DNA from: Humibacter sp. RRB41
GTDB taxonomy: Bacteria; Actinomycetota; Actinomycetes; Actinomycetales; Microbacteriaceae
NCBI RefSeq assembly: GCF_022761015.1
Contig: NZ_JAKWJQ010000009.1
Span: 62,001-126,000, forward strand
Direction of reading: 5' to 3'
DNA: 64,000 nt
Shown: in pieces, positions 52,752-61,261 of the stretch
How the letters are laid out: the number at the start of each line of letters is the position of its first letter
Position numbering within the stretch: the stretch's first letter is position 1
The notes under the pieces: generated by a model
Database searches by the model: none
What the model saw: only the letters and a program-made list of their open reading frames with translations
Told to the model about the DNA's origin: nothing
Made by a program: the position numbers and the translations under genes

Positions 52752-54931
52752 AGGTTGCTGTGTTGGTTCTGGGTGGGACCGCCATCGGCGGTGAGACGGA
52801 CCAAACGTGCACTCGCGCTCCCCGTGGGATTGTGAATGTCGATTGCTCCGCTTTCCACATTCCGCACGATCTCCCAGGAGGTCAGCGAACGAGGAAAGAT
52901 GGTTTCCGCCCGAACGGTCGGGAGGGAGTCGAACATCTCGGCAGGAATCGAGACTGAGGGCGACGAGGAGTCTCGGTTCCAGAGAAGAAGCACGCTGTCA
53001 TCCGGTGTGGCCAACCCAAGGCACACCCACGGGTCGTTCCACCGAGGCAGCCCGAGCGGCCAAAACGGTGTCGATTCGGGCAATCGTCCTCGCATCGCTT
53101 TCGCCACCTGAACGGCGTCTGTCACGAGTTCGATCTGTTCCGGTGTCATCTGGTCGAGATGACCGGAAAGGAAGAACCGACCCGCCAGACCGGTCACCAA
53201 GGTGAAGGCGATCTCTTCGTCTGTCATCGACGGCTGCGGGTAGGCCCAGTTGGCCGCCTGTTCCGGTAAGACCGTCAGCGGCGCGCTAGCCGCAATCGGC
53301 GGATACAGGAGGGGCTCCTGCTGGTCCGAGGTGGACTGCAACTGGAGTCGCGACATCATGGCCCAATCGGAGCGCATCGCGCCAGACGCACAGTTCTCCA
53401 AGATCAGGTCGGGATGGCGCCCCAGCACACTTTCGAGCCAGTCCAGGTGCGCTCGGTTGTGCCCGAGAAGCCCGTCGCCAGCGCTGTCAGCGTGCTCGTC
53501 GGTTCCCATTCCGGGATTGATGTTGTAGTCGAATTTGAAGTAGCCGATGCCGAACTCCGTAATCAGCCGATCGATGACGCCGTCCAGATGGGCCCGCGCC
53601 GCAGGGTGGCGCAGATCCAGATGGTGGCGATGGTGCTCGACCAGTCGTTCTCCTGCGAGAGAAAAGAACGCATCACTCGGAAGCTCAGCTACGAGTGGGC
53701 TCCTGACACCGACGACCTCCGGCTCGAGCCACAGACCTGGTGTCATTCCGAGTGCGCGGATGCGATCGATGACCTCGACGAGACCGCGCGGAAATCTGAT
53801 TGTCGATGGATGCCATTCGCCGACGCTGTCCCACCAGTCACCGTCGTTGTCATACCAGCCGGCATCGATGCAGAAGATCTCCGCCCCGACTGTTGCTGCC
53901 GCGTCGACCAGCGGTAAAAGCTTCTCGGTGGTTGGGTCGCCGTTCAACGTATTCATGTAGTCGTTGAAGATCACCGGCGCCCGCTCCTGATCAGAATGAA
54001 GGAGTCGGCTCGCGCGTCGGTAGGAGGTCATGTTCGCGACCACGCCTGCAAAGCTGCCTGCTACGGCAAAGGCGACCGGAACCGAGGCGAACGACTCGTT
54101 CGGCTTAAGGCGTCGCAACCAACCATTGTCCGCATGCGTGGGCCCGGACAATGACAGATAATCGCCGACCGTGTCGTGCCCGATCTCCCATCGCCACGCG
54201 CCGTTGTGCTCGATCTGCCACATCCAGACCGATTCGCGGCACTGTGCTGATGCAACGGGCAGATGCTTCCCCGTGGACCATGTACCCGTCGACACAAACG
54301 AAAGCTCTCCTCGGGGATTGTGCCCGGTCAACTCCTCCCCCAATGCCGGGAAGACTGTGTCTGTGACTTCGACCGACTCCCATCGGCTCTCCGCGAGCCA
54401 ATCGCTGCGACCGTGCACAAGGGACCACGGGTGCATCCGCGAGTCGAAACCGAGATAGCTGGTGAACGACGGCACAGCGGTCAACACGATCGTCGAGTCA
54501 CCGGTGTTCAGTACGGTGAGAAACGACCGGACTACGGGCGACGTTCTCGGCCGGATGAACGTCATCGTGGCCTCAACCCCTGATTCGGGATGCCGGACGG
54601 TCAGTTCCAGCCGCAGCTCCGATGCTGACTCGGTCGCTTCGTGTCTCAAGTACCGCGCATCTGCCCCAATAGAGGTGTGGGCGAGCCGGTCGCTCGCGGG
54701 ACGACGACCATACGAAGCGGTGAGCACCTGAATCAGTGGTAGTCCCGCCGCAAGCTTCAGGTCGACATCACGGCTTCGGACCGCAGAAAGCCACGGCGCC
54801 TCACCGGCCCTCCAACTCACCTCGAGCGTGAGCGTCTCATCGCCCCAGGTGATGGCCGCTTCAGTTCCTTCCACTTGGCCGACGCGCCGCGTACTCATCG
54901 ACTCGTCGAGCCGGAGGGAGGTCTCGGTCAT
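52748..54931 (-). CDS. Alpha-galactosidase, glycoside hydrolase family 36
   Basis: A 727-residue GH36 enzyme: N-terminal beta-supersandwich (~res 1-310), catalytic TIM barrel (~res 320-620) and C-terminal beta domain. The nucleophile Asp is in YFKFDYNINPG and the acid/base Asp in LQSTSDQQEP; FCIDAGWYDNDGDWWDSVGEW is split here as FCIDAGWYDNDGDWW and SVGEW and is characteristic. Intracellular (no signal), so it cleaves imported alpha-galactosides. ATG 54931 was chosen because AAGG lies ~9 nt upstream, whereas the ATG at 54937 has it only 1 nt away. Confidence 0.93.
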   Translation of the reverse strand: MTETSLRLDESMSTRRVGQVEGTEAAITWGDETLTLEVSWRAGEAPWLSAVRSRDVDLKLAAGLPLIQVLTASYGRRPASDRLAHTSIGADARYLRHEATESASELRLELTVRHPESGVEATMTFIRPRTSPVVRSFLTVLNTGDSTIVLTAVPSFTSYLGFDSRMHPWSLVHGRSDWLAESRWESVEVTDTVFPALGEELTGHNPRGELSFVSTGTWSTGKHLPVASAQCRESVWMWQIEHNGAWRWEIGHDTVGDYLSLSGPTHADNGWLRRLKPNESFASVPVAFAVAGSFAGVVANMTSYRRASRLLHSDQERAPVIFNDYMNTLNGDPTTEKLLPLVDAAATVGAEIFCIDAGWYDNDGDWWDSVGEWHPSTIRFPRGLVEVIDRIRALGMTPGLWLEPEVVGVRSPLVAELPSDAFFSLAGERLVEHHRHHLDLRHPAARAHLDGVIDRLITEFGIGYFKFDYNINPGMGTDEHADSAGDGLLGHNRAHLDWLESVLGRHPDLILENCASGAMRSDWAMMSRLQLQSTSDQQEPLLYPPIAASAPLTVLPEQAANWAYPQPSMTDEEIAFTLVTGLAGRFFLSGHLDQMTPEQIELVTDAVQVAKAMRGRLPESTPFWPLGLPRWNDPWVCLGLATPDDSVLLLWNRDSSSPSVSIPAEMFDSLPTVRAETIFPRSLTSWEIVRNVESGAIDIHNPTGSASARLVRLTADGGPTQNQHSNL

Positions 54932-54964
54932 CTTCATCCTTGAAGGTCGCAGCGGAAGGAGTTT

Positions 54965-55011
54965 TGATAGCGGTTTCAGACTATACATGATCATTCTTGT
55001 AACCGCTATCA
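54965..55011 (-). promoter_or_regulatory. GH36 operon promoter flanked by two LacI-type operators
   Basis: TGATAGCGGTTTCA (54965-54978) and TGTAACCGCTATCA (54998-55011) each fit the LacI/CcpA-type pattern with central CG and lie as mirror images with centres 33 bp apart. Between them on the minus strand is TATAGT (-10, 54985-54980). A LacI dimer pair here would block both the -35 zone and the start point. Confidence 0.75.
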
Positions 55012-55230
55012 GAACTCCAATGCTCACAACCGAAGATCGTGTCAACACGCTCCCGTTCCCTCGACGGGACGGTTGGACCGCGGAAGATGACCCGGATTTC
55101 CGCAGATTTTCGTGCCTACACACCTCATTGACCGTCGACATCCGCGGTCAGCATCGGCTATCGCCCATCGCGGAGTCGCACCAACCGCTGGCCCATGTTG
55201 AAGCCGCCGTCAGACGGCTGGTGCTCCCTC

Positions 55231-55244
55231 CGATAGCGCTTTCA
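55231..55244. promoter_or_regulatory. Third LacI-operator-like site
   Basis: CGATAGCGCTTTCA matches the site at 54965-54978 in 12 of 14 positions. It lies ~250 bp outside the operon in a stretch (55012-55384) where I see no intact gene, upstream of the broken M20 gene. It may mark a lost member of the regulon. Confidence 0.45.
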
Positions 55245-55384
55245 GGTGCGAGAGCGTCTGTGATCGACCAATACGAAGGAGAGCGCGCAAGCCTTCATGA
55301 CGATGGAGAACAGCGCGAGCCGTCGCATAGTTGGTGGGATCTGCTGGACTCGCACATGCGGGCCCCACCTTCGACACGTCGTCG

Positions 55385-55575
55385 AACCCGCACGAGAACA
55401 TCACCATCGGTCCGGCGCTCGCCGAGCTGTACAAGGACCTGCACAGGCATCCTGAGTCGGGTTCCAAGAGAGCCGAACCTCATCGATCGTCGCCGATCGC
55501 CTGGGCAGGCTCGGTTACAAGGTGACGACCGGTCTCGGAAAGACCGGTGTCGCCGGCGATCTGAAGAACGGGTTC
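55385..55575 (+). pseudogene. M20 peptidase/amidohydrolase N-terminal fragment, frameshifted
   Basis: One frame encodes NPHENITIGPALAELYKDLH and RHPE, the usual start of hippurate hydrolase-like M20 peptidases; another frame then continues FQESRTSSIVADRLGRLGYK and VTTGLGKTGVAGDLKNG. The switch near 55456-55460 is a single missing base. The rest of the gene (metal site and lid) is absent: after LKNG the sequence diverges into the neighbouring gene. Debris at the junction between the galactoside operon and the TagF genes. Confidence 0.75.
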
Positions 55576-55597
55576 GTACTGCAGGCTCGGCGCCGCG

Positions 55598-55825
55598 CTA
55601 GTCCCCGGCGAGCTGCTGCACGATGCTGCCGACCGGTCCGCCCCAGATCAAGGCGGCGACACCGAAGACCAGTGCCGCGGCGACGCCGGTGACGACCAGC
55701 CCTCCGAGCAGTATCAGCAGCATCCGCAGCAGAGTCGCCGTTCTTCCCCGCGGCGTGCCGGCGTCATCGCCCCCACCGTCGACGCTGCCATCGAACAGAT
55801 TCCTCGTGAAGGTGATGACACTCAT
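55598..55825 (-). CDS. Small single-pass membrane protein
   Basis: A 75-residue protein with a polar N-terminus (~res 1-28), one long hydrophobic helix (~res 32-58) and a short tail. No family recognised. ATG 55825 has GGGGGCGGC directly upstream. It lies between the M20 remnant and the TagF-like genes and could be real or debris; the spacer 55826-56006 holds nothing recognisable. Confidence 0.45.
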   Translation of the reverse strand: MSVITFTRNLFDGSVDGGGDDAGTPRGRTATLLRMLLILLGGLVVTGVAAALVFGVAALIWGGPVGSIVQQLAGD

Positions 55826-56006
55826 GCCGCCCCCGGATGCCTCGAACCGAACTGATACTGGCGAGCACCGTTGTTCCCCGAACTCAGTGTGCGTTCCGAT
55901 CGCCGAGCACAGGATCGGAATCGGCTGAGGGCGCTCGAAGACGTTCGTTGCGGTTCCGTGATGCGGCGGGTGCGGCGCACGTAGAGCGGGACGCTCAAGC
56001 GACACG

Positions 56007-58631
56007 CTACTCCGGCAGAAGCTCCGGGAGCTTGCGGTCTTCGTACGGGCGGTGGAGGTCTTCGATCGCCGTGACGGTGCGCTCGCGGTTACGGCCATCG
56101 CGGTACGGGAATGTCGACTTCATTCGGTCGACATACTCCTGAGGAACCTCCGTAAGCAGATCGAGAACGGCGTGGTGCGTTTCCTGCACCGTGTGGGCGA
56201 CAGGACCGAAGCCGTCCCGGACGTGGTCGAAGTATCCGGCCCGCGCGTGATTGGCACCGTTGTAATAGGTATCGCGGTCGAACTGGAAATATACGGTCGG
56301 GCGGAGCAGAAAGGCCTCGTTGAACGTCATGGATGAGTAGTCCGTGACCATGAGGGCGGCACGTGCGAAGTATTCCTGAACGTCGTGGCCCTCGAACCGC
56401 AGCGTGAGCACAGACGCGGGAAGGCCGAGTTGGTGTACCGCCGCCTGAAGGTTGGGATGCATTAGGAGCGCGACGCGCTTGCCGCGCTTTTCGACTTCAG
56501 AGATGAAGGTCGGGTCGGCAAAGAATGCCGACCACTGCCTGGCGAACTCGGAGGTCGCGAAATCATCGACGATCTCGCGACGAGCCTTCCCTGGCCCGAG
56601 CGGTTTGTTGAGAAGTTCGCGCCAGGTCGGAGCTACCAGGACAAGGTCCCGCTTCTCTGGGAGATACTGAGCCCCGATCTGGTGGAGGCGATCGAACCGC
56701 GTGAGACCGACCATCTTGGTTTCGAACGACGTGAATTTGTAGGCCGTCCGGTCCCCAGTAACAGAGACGGTCTCTGCAGGAGTGCTTGTGACGAAGAGCT
56801 CGAATCTCTTCGTGTTCATCCACCGTGAGATATCGTCTCGCATTACTCCGTGTTGGAGGAATGTGACGGTCCAGCTCTCCCAGTAGCGCCGGAGGCTCCT
56901 GGGCCGAATCACGTCCTGGTCCGGATGAGACACGATGAGGTTGACGCAGTGGCGCATGAGCACTTTCCACTGCGGCGACTCGTACGCAATTAGCCGGCTC
57001 CCGTATCCGTCAAGCACGAGTCGTTGCCAGTCGGGGCATCCCTTCGCAAGGACGAACCATGCATTGACGTCCGGGCGGTGCTGCCGCAGGTAGCGAAAGA
57101 GATGTTCGGCGTTGTCGTTGGCGTCGGTCGGCCGGTCCATGAGCACCCATGCGTCATGGAATCTCCTTGCGGCAAGTCCCGTTCTAGCGGCGTCGTCGAT
57201 CACGCTGTAGGCGTTTTGGCCACGCGTGCGCCACACGGTGGCAATCGGTGAAGAGACAGTCCTCCCAAAGTCAGTCAATAGTCGGGACGCTCCAACGGGT
57301 CGGAGAGCTCCCGACACGCGGGGGGAAGCCTCGATCGATGTCGGCTGAGCGCCGGGCGTCGACGTGCGTATCGGAATAGGCCGCCCTTCAACGTTGAGGC
57401 GGATCTCGCCGCGTCCTGTCGTCCAAATCATTTGCGTGAAGAGGAGGTCGTGGTCGAAGTAACGCAGCGCCTGCACCTTCTGAGCGACGGGAGCGCGGTT
57501 CCCGCCATCAACCACAAGTTGGAACCGCGGCTCGTCGTGAGTAAAGCGGTAGAGAACTCTCGTCGAAGATGAGCGCTGATGCGGGGAGTATGCGACAGCG
57601 AATGGCGTGGTGTAGTGCTCATCCCGCAGGGAGTACGCAAGGATCTCGCGGATCTCCATCTTGATCGGCCTGACGTCGAAGGCCATCACCACCTGCGGGT
57701 CTAGGTAGGCCGCGATCCTACGTAACAGTGACACGAACTGCTCGGCCAGCTCGCCATGCGCGGCCCCTGGGCCTCCCGTCATTTTCTCGTCTTCAGTGAA
57801 GTACCACGACAGCTCATAGACGATGAGGGCCTGCAACCATTCGGGCACACGGTCGGTGAGTGTGATCGCCTCCTGGAGAACGCCGAGGTAGCCATATCTC
57901 GGCACGTCGAGGTAGTGGCCTGGATGACTGCGCTTCGTGTCGAGCGTGCTCGTACCGTCGTTGCGCTTGCGATAGTGGTAGTGGGCGCTTGCCAGAAAGC
58001 CGATCGACGGGGCAACACTGCGCAGAAGATAACGAGCACAGAAATGCCCGTCCTCGAAGTTGGGCTGAACGCGCCGATCGAAAACGAGTTCTGACCGGGT
58101 GATGGTCGAAAGCCGCATGAACGCGGCCGGGGCGCTTCCGTGAAAATACCGCGAGGATCCCTCGAGGTCGATCAACCGATCGTCAAGGAAGTGCTTGGCA
58201 AGAGGGTGCGTGTGGGTCCTCGCTCCTGTCGCCTCCGACCAGATGAGGCGGTTGGTTGCGATCATCGAGACGGTTGGCCACGCCGCGATCGCAGTATCGA
58301 CGCGCTCGAGATAATCAGGGGCAACAGTGTCGTCCGGATCGGGGAAGGTCACCCATTCGCCTCGCGCAACGGTGAGACCCAGGTTGCGCGCAGAACCCTG
58401 TCCACCGTTCTCCTTGGACAGCACACGGACGAGCCCCGTCCGTCGCTGGGCCCACTGCTCGAGCATCCGAAGCGAGTCATCTGTGGACCCGTCGTCCACG
58501 GCAATGACCTCGACGCGGTTGAGGTCGAAGGTCTGCGCCTCGATGGACGCTATGAAGTCGGGCAGGAATCGCTCGACGTTGTAGACCGCCGTGATGATCG
58601 AGAACCGAACCTGGGCGTGCGTGGTACTCAG
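56007..58631 (-). CDS. Bifunctional glycosyltransferase family 2 / CDP-glycerol:glycerophosphotransferase (TagF-like), CTG start
   Basis: An 874-residue two-domain enzyme. N-terminal GT-A domain (~res 9-280): FSIITAVYNVERFLPDFIAS, VDDGSTDDS, the DxD-like PDPDDT and NFEDGHFCARY. C-terminal TagF domain (~res 500-840): FLQHGVMRDDISRWMN, APTWRELL, MHPNL and VTDYSSMTFNEAFL. No ATG/GTG/TTG precedes the GT-A start; CTG at 58631 overlaps the previous stop (CTGA) and has AGGAG 5 nt upstream. The GTG at 58499 would delete the nucleotide-binding fold. Likely makes a polyol-phosphate/sugar wall polymer. Confidence 0.87.
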   Translation of the reverse strand: MSTTHAQVRFSIITAVYNVERFLPDFIASIEAQTFDLNRVEVIAVDDGSTDDSLRMLEQWAQRRTGLVRVLSKENGGQGSARNLGLTVARGEWVTFPDPDDTVAPDYLERVDTAIAAWPTVSMIATNRLIWSEATGARTHTHPLAKHFLDDRLIDLEGSSRYFHGSAPAAFMRLSTITRSELVFDRRVQPNFEDGHFCARYLLRSVAPSIGFLASAHYHYRKRNDGTSTLDTKRSHPGHYLDVPRYGYLGVLQEAITLTDRVPEWLQALIVYELSWYFTEDEKMTGGPGAAHGELAEQFVSLLRRIAAYLDPQVVMAFDVRPIKMEIREILAYSLRDEHYTTPFAVAYSPHQRSSSTRVLYRFTHDEPRFQLVVDGGNRAPVAQKVQALRYFDHDLLFTQMIWTTGRGEIRLNVEGRPIPIRTSTPGAQPTSIEASPRVSGALRPVGASRLLTDFGRTVSSPIATVWRTRGQNAYSVIDDAARTGLAARRFHDAWVLMDRPTDANDNAEHLFRYLRQHRPDVNAWFVLAKGCPDWQRLVLDGYGSRLIAYESPQWKVLMRHCVNLIVSHPDQDVIRPRSLRRYWESWTVTFLQHGVMRDDISRWMNTKRFELFVTSTPAETVSVTGDRTAYKFTSFETKMVGLTRFDRLHQIGAQYLPEKRDLVLVAPTWRELLNKPLGPGKARREIVDDFATSEFARQWSAFFADPTFISEVEKRGKRVALLMHPNLQAAVHQLGLPASVLTLRFEGHDVQEYFARAALMVTDYSSMTFNEAFLLRPTVYFQFDRDTYYNGANHARAGYFDHVRDGFGPVAHTVQETHHAVLDLLTEVPQEYVDRMKSTFPYRDGRNRERTVTAIEDLHRPYEDRKLPELLPE

Positions 58632-61261
58632 CGTGACTCCTGTGGCTCTGCGATGGGTTTGGGGAGGTGGTGTGGAAGGCGGTGGGCGACGATAGCGTCG
58701 ACAACACGCTCGCAGGCGCGACCGTCCCGGCGAGGGAACGTAGTGCTGATTCTCGACGCATACGGCTCGGCCGGATGCTTGCCGGACTCGATCAGGCGGA
58801 TCAGATCGACCTCCGCGTCGCTAAGGGTGGTGCAGACAGGGCCGAAGCCCTCGGTCTCGTAGTCGAAGTAGCCCTTGCGATAGGCGTGCTCACCGTTGAA
58901 GAACGAGTCTCGATCGAACTGGAAGTACAAGACGGGGCGGTCGACGAGCGCGGCCTCGAATGCGTTCGACGAATAGTCCGTGACGACGTGTGACGCGTGT
59001 GCGAGCACCTCTTGAACGTCATTGTCGGAGTAGTTGAGAATCCGCACTCCGGGGGGCAGAAGCTCGGATGCGAGATGTGGGGTCATGTTCGGGTGCGGCA
59101 TGAAGATGATGTCGAGCCCGGCCCGATGCGCTGCGTCCACGACCCCAGCGGACCCGATCAGACCCATCCAGTTGCGCACGTACTCGCTGTCCCAGAAGTC
59201 GGCCTTGGTCACGCGGCGATTCCCGTTCCCGACCGCGTCGCCGAGCAGTTCGCGGCGCCAGGTTGGCATGAAGACCAGCGACCGACGGTCGTCGTCAGAG
59301 ACGTCGCTCGCGGCTCGGAGTAACGCGTCGTGGCGCGGGAATCCGGTAAGGGCGACTTCCCGCCCAGTCCACACATACGGAGTACCGTCCCCGACGAACG
59401 ATTCGTACTCGCGCGGGGTCGCGGCGATCACCGTGCTGACGGGCTTGGTGTTCACCCAGCGGCTGAGGTCGTCCTTCGTGATGCCGTGCTGGAGCCACGT
59501 GAACCGCCACGGATGTGGGCGCAGCCAGAACACCACCGGCGGGCTGACGATGTAATGGTCGATCTGCGAGGAAATCAGTTCTCGACAATGAGCGAGCGCC
59601 ACGGCATGGGCCACGCTGTTGTGAGCAATGAGACGGAACCCCTCGGCGTTGAGGCGCGCCCAGTCCACCGAGTCGCGATTGAGTACGAACCACGCGTTGA
59701 TCTCCGGGCGGTTCTGCCTGAGGTGCCGGTACAGGTGCTCGGCATTGTCGTGCGCTTGGTCATCGCGATCGATCAGCAGCCAGCAGTTGCGGAACTTCGC
59801 CCTGCCCGGAACGAACCGTGCGAGGAAGGGCAGACCGTTGCCCTTGGACAGGACCGAGATATCAGCCTGAACGACGAGCTGCAAGAGCTTGGGTCGGTCG
59901 TGAAGCACGAGCTGGAGACCAAGTTTCGCGGCGTCGAGGAGGCGCCGAAAAGCACCGCTGTGCGGGCTGTACTGCCTGACGATGCCGTCCCTTGCTACGC
60001 TCCGCAGCCGGATCGGCACCTCGCCGCGGGTTGCCGCCACCGAGCCGACTCCGGGGAGCCAAGAGACCACCTCGGCCAGTACAGTGCGCCCCAGGTAGGT
60101 GACACCGCGCTGCTTGGTGTACGCGGGAATAGCCGGCTCTCCGTCAACAGCGACGTTGATCGGGTCGGAGCCGCCCGCTATCTCGAAGTACGAAACCTTG
60201 GTGAGCTGCTGCTCGGCGTCCTTCCGAATCGTGCGGATCTCGGGGGGTGACGGCAACTCACCCTTGAGTGTGAGCAGGACGGCGCGGATCTCGTCGGAGA
60301 GGTGGGCGACGCGGTAGCTCGTGAGCGTCTCGGAGTCGATGTACCCGAGAACCTCCGTTACGAGGGCGTAGAACCGGTCGGACTGCGCATCAGTGAGCAG
60401 GGACGTCTGGGAATGTATCTGGATGTCCTTGCGGAAGTACCAACTGAGGTCGTACACGATGGCGTACTGCAGCCACCGCGGAACGACGCCCGCGACGGGC
60501 CGCTGGAGCAGCGGAAGGTAGCCGTACCGAAGCACGTCGTCGTACTTGGCCGGATCGGCCCAACTGTCGTTCGTCAGCGATCCGGAGACTGCCCGGCGCC
60601 GGTAGTGGTACTTCGCGCGCGGTAGAACCGCGATGTGCGGGTCGGATGCGTCGAGGAGTACGTGCGCGATGAACGCGGCGTCCTCGAAGTTGGGTCTGAC
60701 CCGAGGATCGAACCGCCTGCTGGTGCGCTCGAGTTCACCGCGCCGAAAGAAGGTGCTGTTCGCGTGGAGCTGCACGGTCTGGGGTTCGGAATCAAGGCGA
60801 ATGACGCGCGTGTCGTGCGCGAACTTGCCGCGAAGCGGGTGGCTATCGGTCACGGTGCCGCTCGCGTCGTCGAGCATCTGCAGGTTGGTCGCGACAATGG
60901 TCGCCGTCTCCGCCTGACGCGATCGGAGGAACGCGGACGCCCTTGCCAAGTATCCAGGGCCGATCACGTCATCGGCGTCCGGAAAGGATATCCAGGTGCC
61001 GGCCGCCACCCGCATCCCTGCATTCCGCGCCGCAGAGGGTCCCGCGTTCTCCTGCTCGAGTACCGCGATCCGATGCCGAGATCTCTCGCGCCACTCGTGA
61101 CCGATCCGCCCAGTCGCATCCGTCGAGCCGTCGTTGACGAGGACGACTTCGACGTCGTCGGTCAGCTGAGATTCCACCGAGGCGATGAAGTCCGGCAGGT
61201 ATCGCTCTACGTTGTAGCTCGGCACCACGAGGGATATGCGCGGCGTATCGGGGGCGGTCAT
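58628..61261 (-). CDS. Bifunctional glycosyltransferase family 2 / TagF-like polymerase
   Basis: An 877-residue paralogue of the downstream gene with the same order: GT-A domain (ISLVVPSYNVERYLPDFIAS, VNDGSTDATG, FPDADD, NFEDAAFIAHVL) and TagF domain (WLQHGITKDDLSRWVNTK, FMPTWRREL, MPHPNM, VVTDYSSNAFEAAL, FQFDRDSFF). ATG 61261 gives a family-typical start; its ribosome site is weak. Together the two enzymes probably assemble a teichoic-acid-like repeat that an LCP protein could attach to the wall. Confidence 0.88.
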   Translation of the reverse strand: MTAPDTPRISLVVPSYNVERYLPDFIASVESQLTDDVEVVLVNDGSTDATGRIGHEWRERSRHRIAVLEQENAGPSAARNAGMRVAAGTWISFPDADDVIGPGYLARASAFLRSRQAETATIVATNLQMLDDASGTVTDSHPLRGKFAHDTRVIRLDSEPQTVQLHANSTFFRRGELERTSRRFDPRVRPNFEDAAFIAHVLLDASDPHIAVLPRAKYHYRRRAVSGSLTNDSWADPAKYDDVLRYGYLPLLQRPVAGVVPRWLQYAIVYDLSWYFRKDIQIHSQTSLLTDAQSDRFYALVTEVLGYIDSETLTSYRVAHLSDEIRAVLLTLKGELPSPPEIRTIRKDAEQQLTKVSYFEIAGGSDPINVAVDGEPAIPAYTKQRGVTYLGRTVLAEVVSWLPGVGSVAATRGEVPIRLRSVARDGIVRQYSPHSGAFRRLLDAAKLGLQLVLHDRPKLLQLVVQADISVLSKGNGLPFLARFVPGRAKFRNCWLLIDRDDQAHDNAEHLYRHLRQNRPEINAWFVLNRDSVDWARLNAEGFRLIAHNSVAHAVALAHCRELISSQIDHYIVSPPVVFWLRPHPWRFTWLQHGITKDDLSRWVNTKPVSTVIAATPREYESFVGDGTPYVWTGREVALTGFPRHDALLRAASDVSDDDRRSLVFMPTWRRELLGDAVGNGNRRVTKADFWDSEYVRNWMGLIGSAGVVDAAHRAGLDIIFMPHPNMTPHLASELLPPGVRILNYSDNDVQEVLAHASHVVTDYSSNAFEAALVDRPVLYFQFDRDSFFNGEHAYRKGYFDYETEGFGPVCTTLSDAEVDLIRLIESGKHPAEPYASRISTTFPRRDGRACERVVDAIVAHRLPHHLPKPIAEPQESR

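Noticed and set aside
55210-55467. 85-codon minus-strand open frame
   Set aside because: Antisense to the M20 remnant; no family features or ribosome site.
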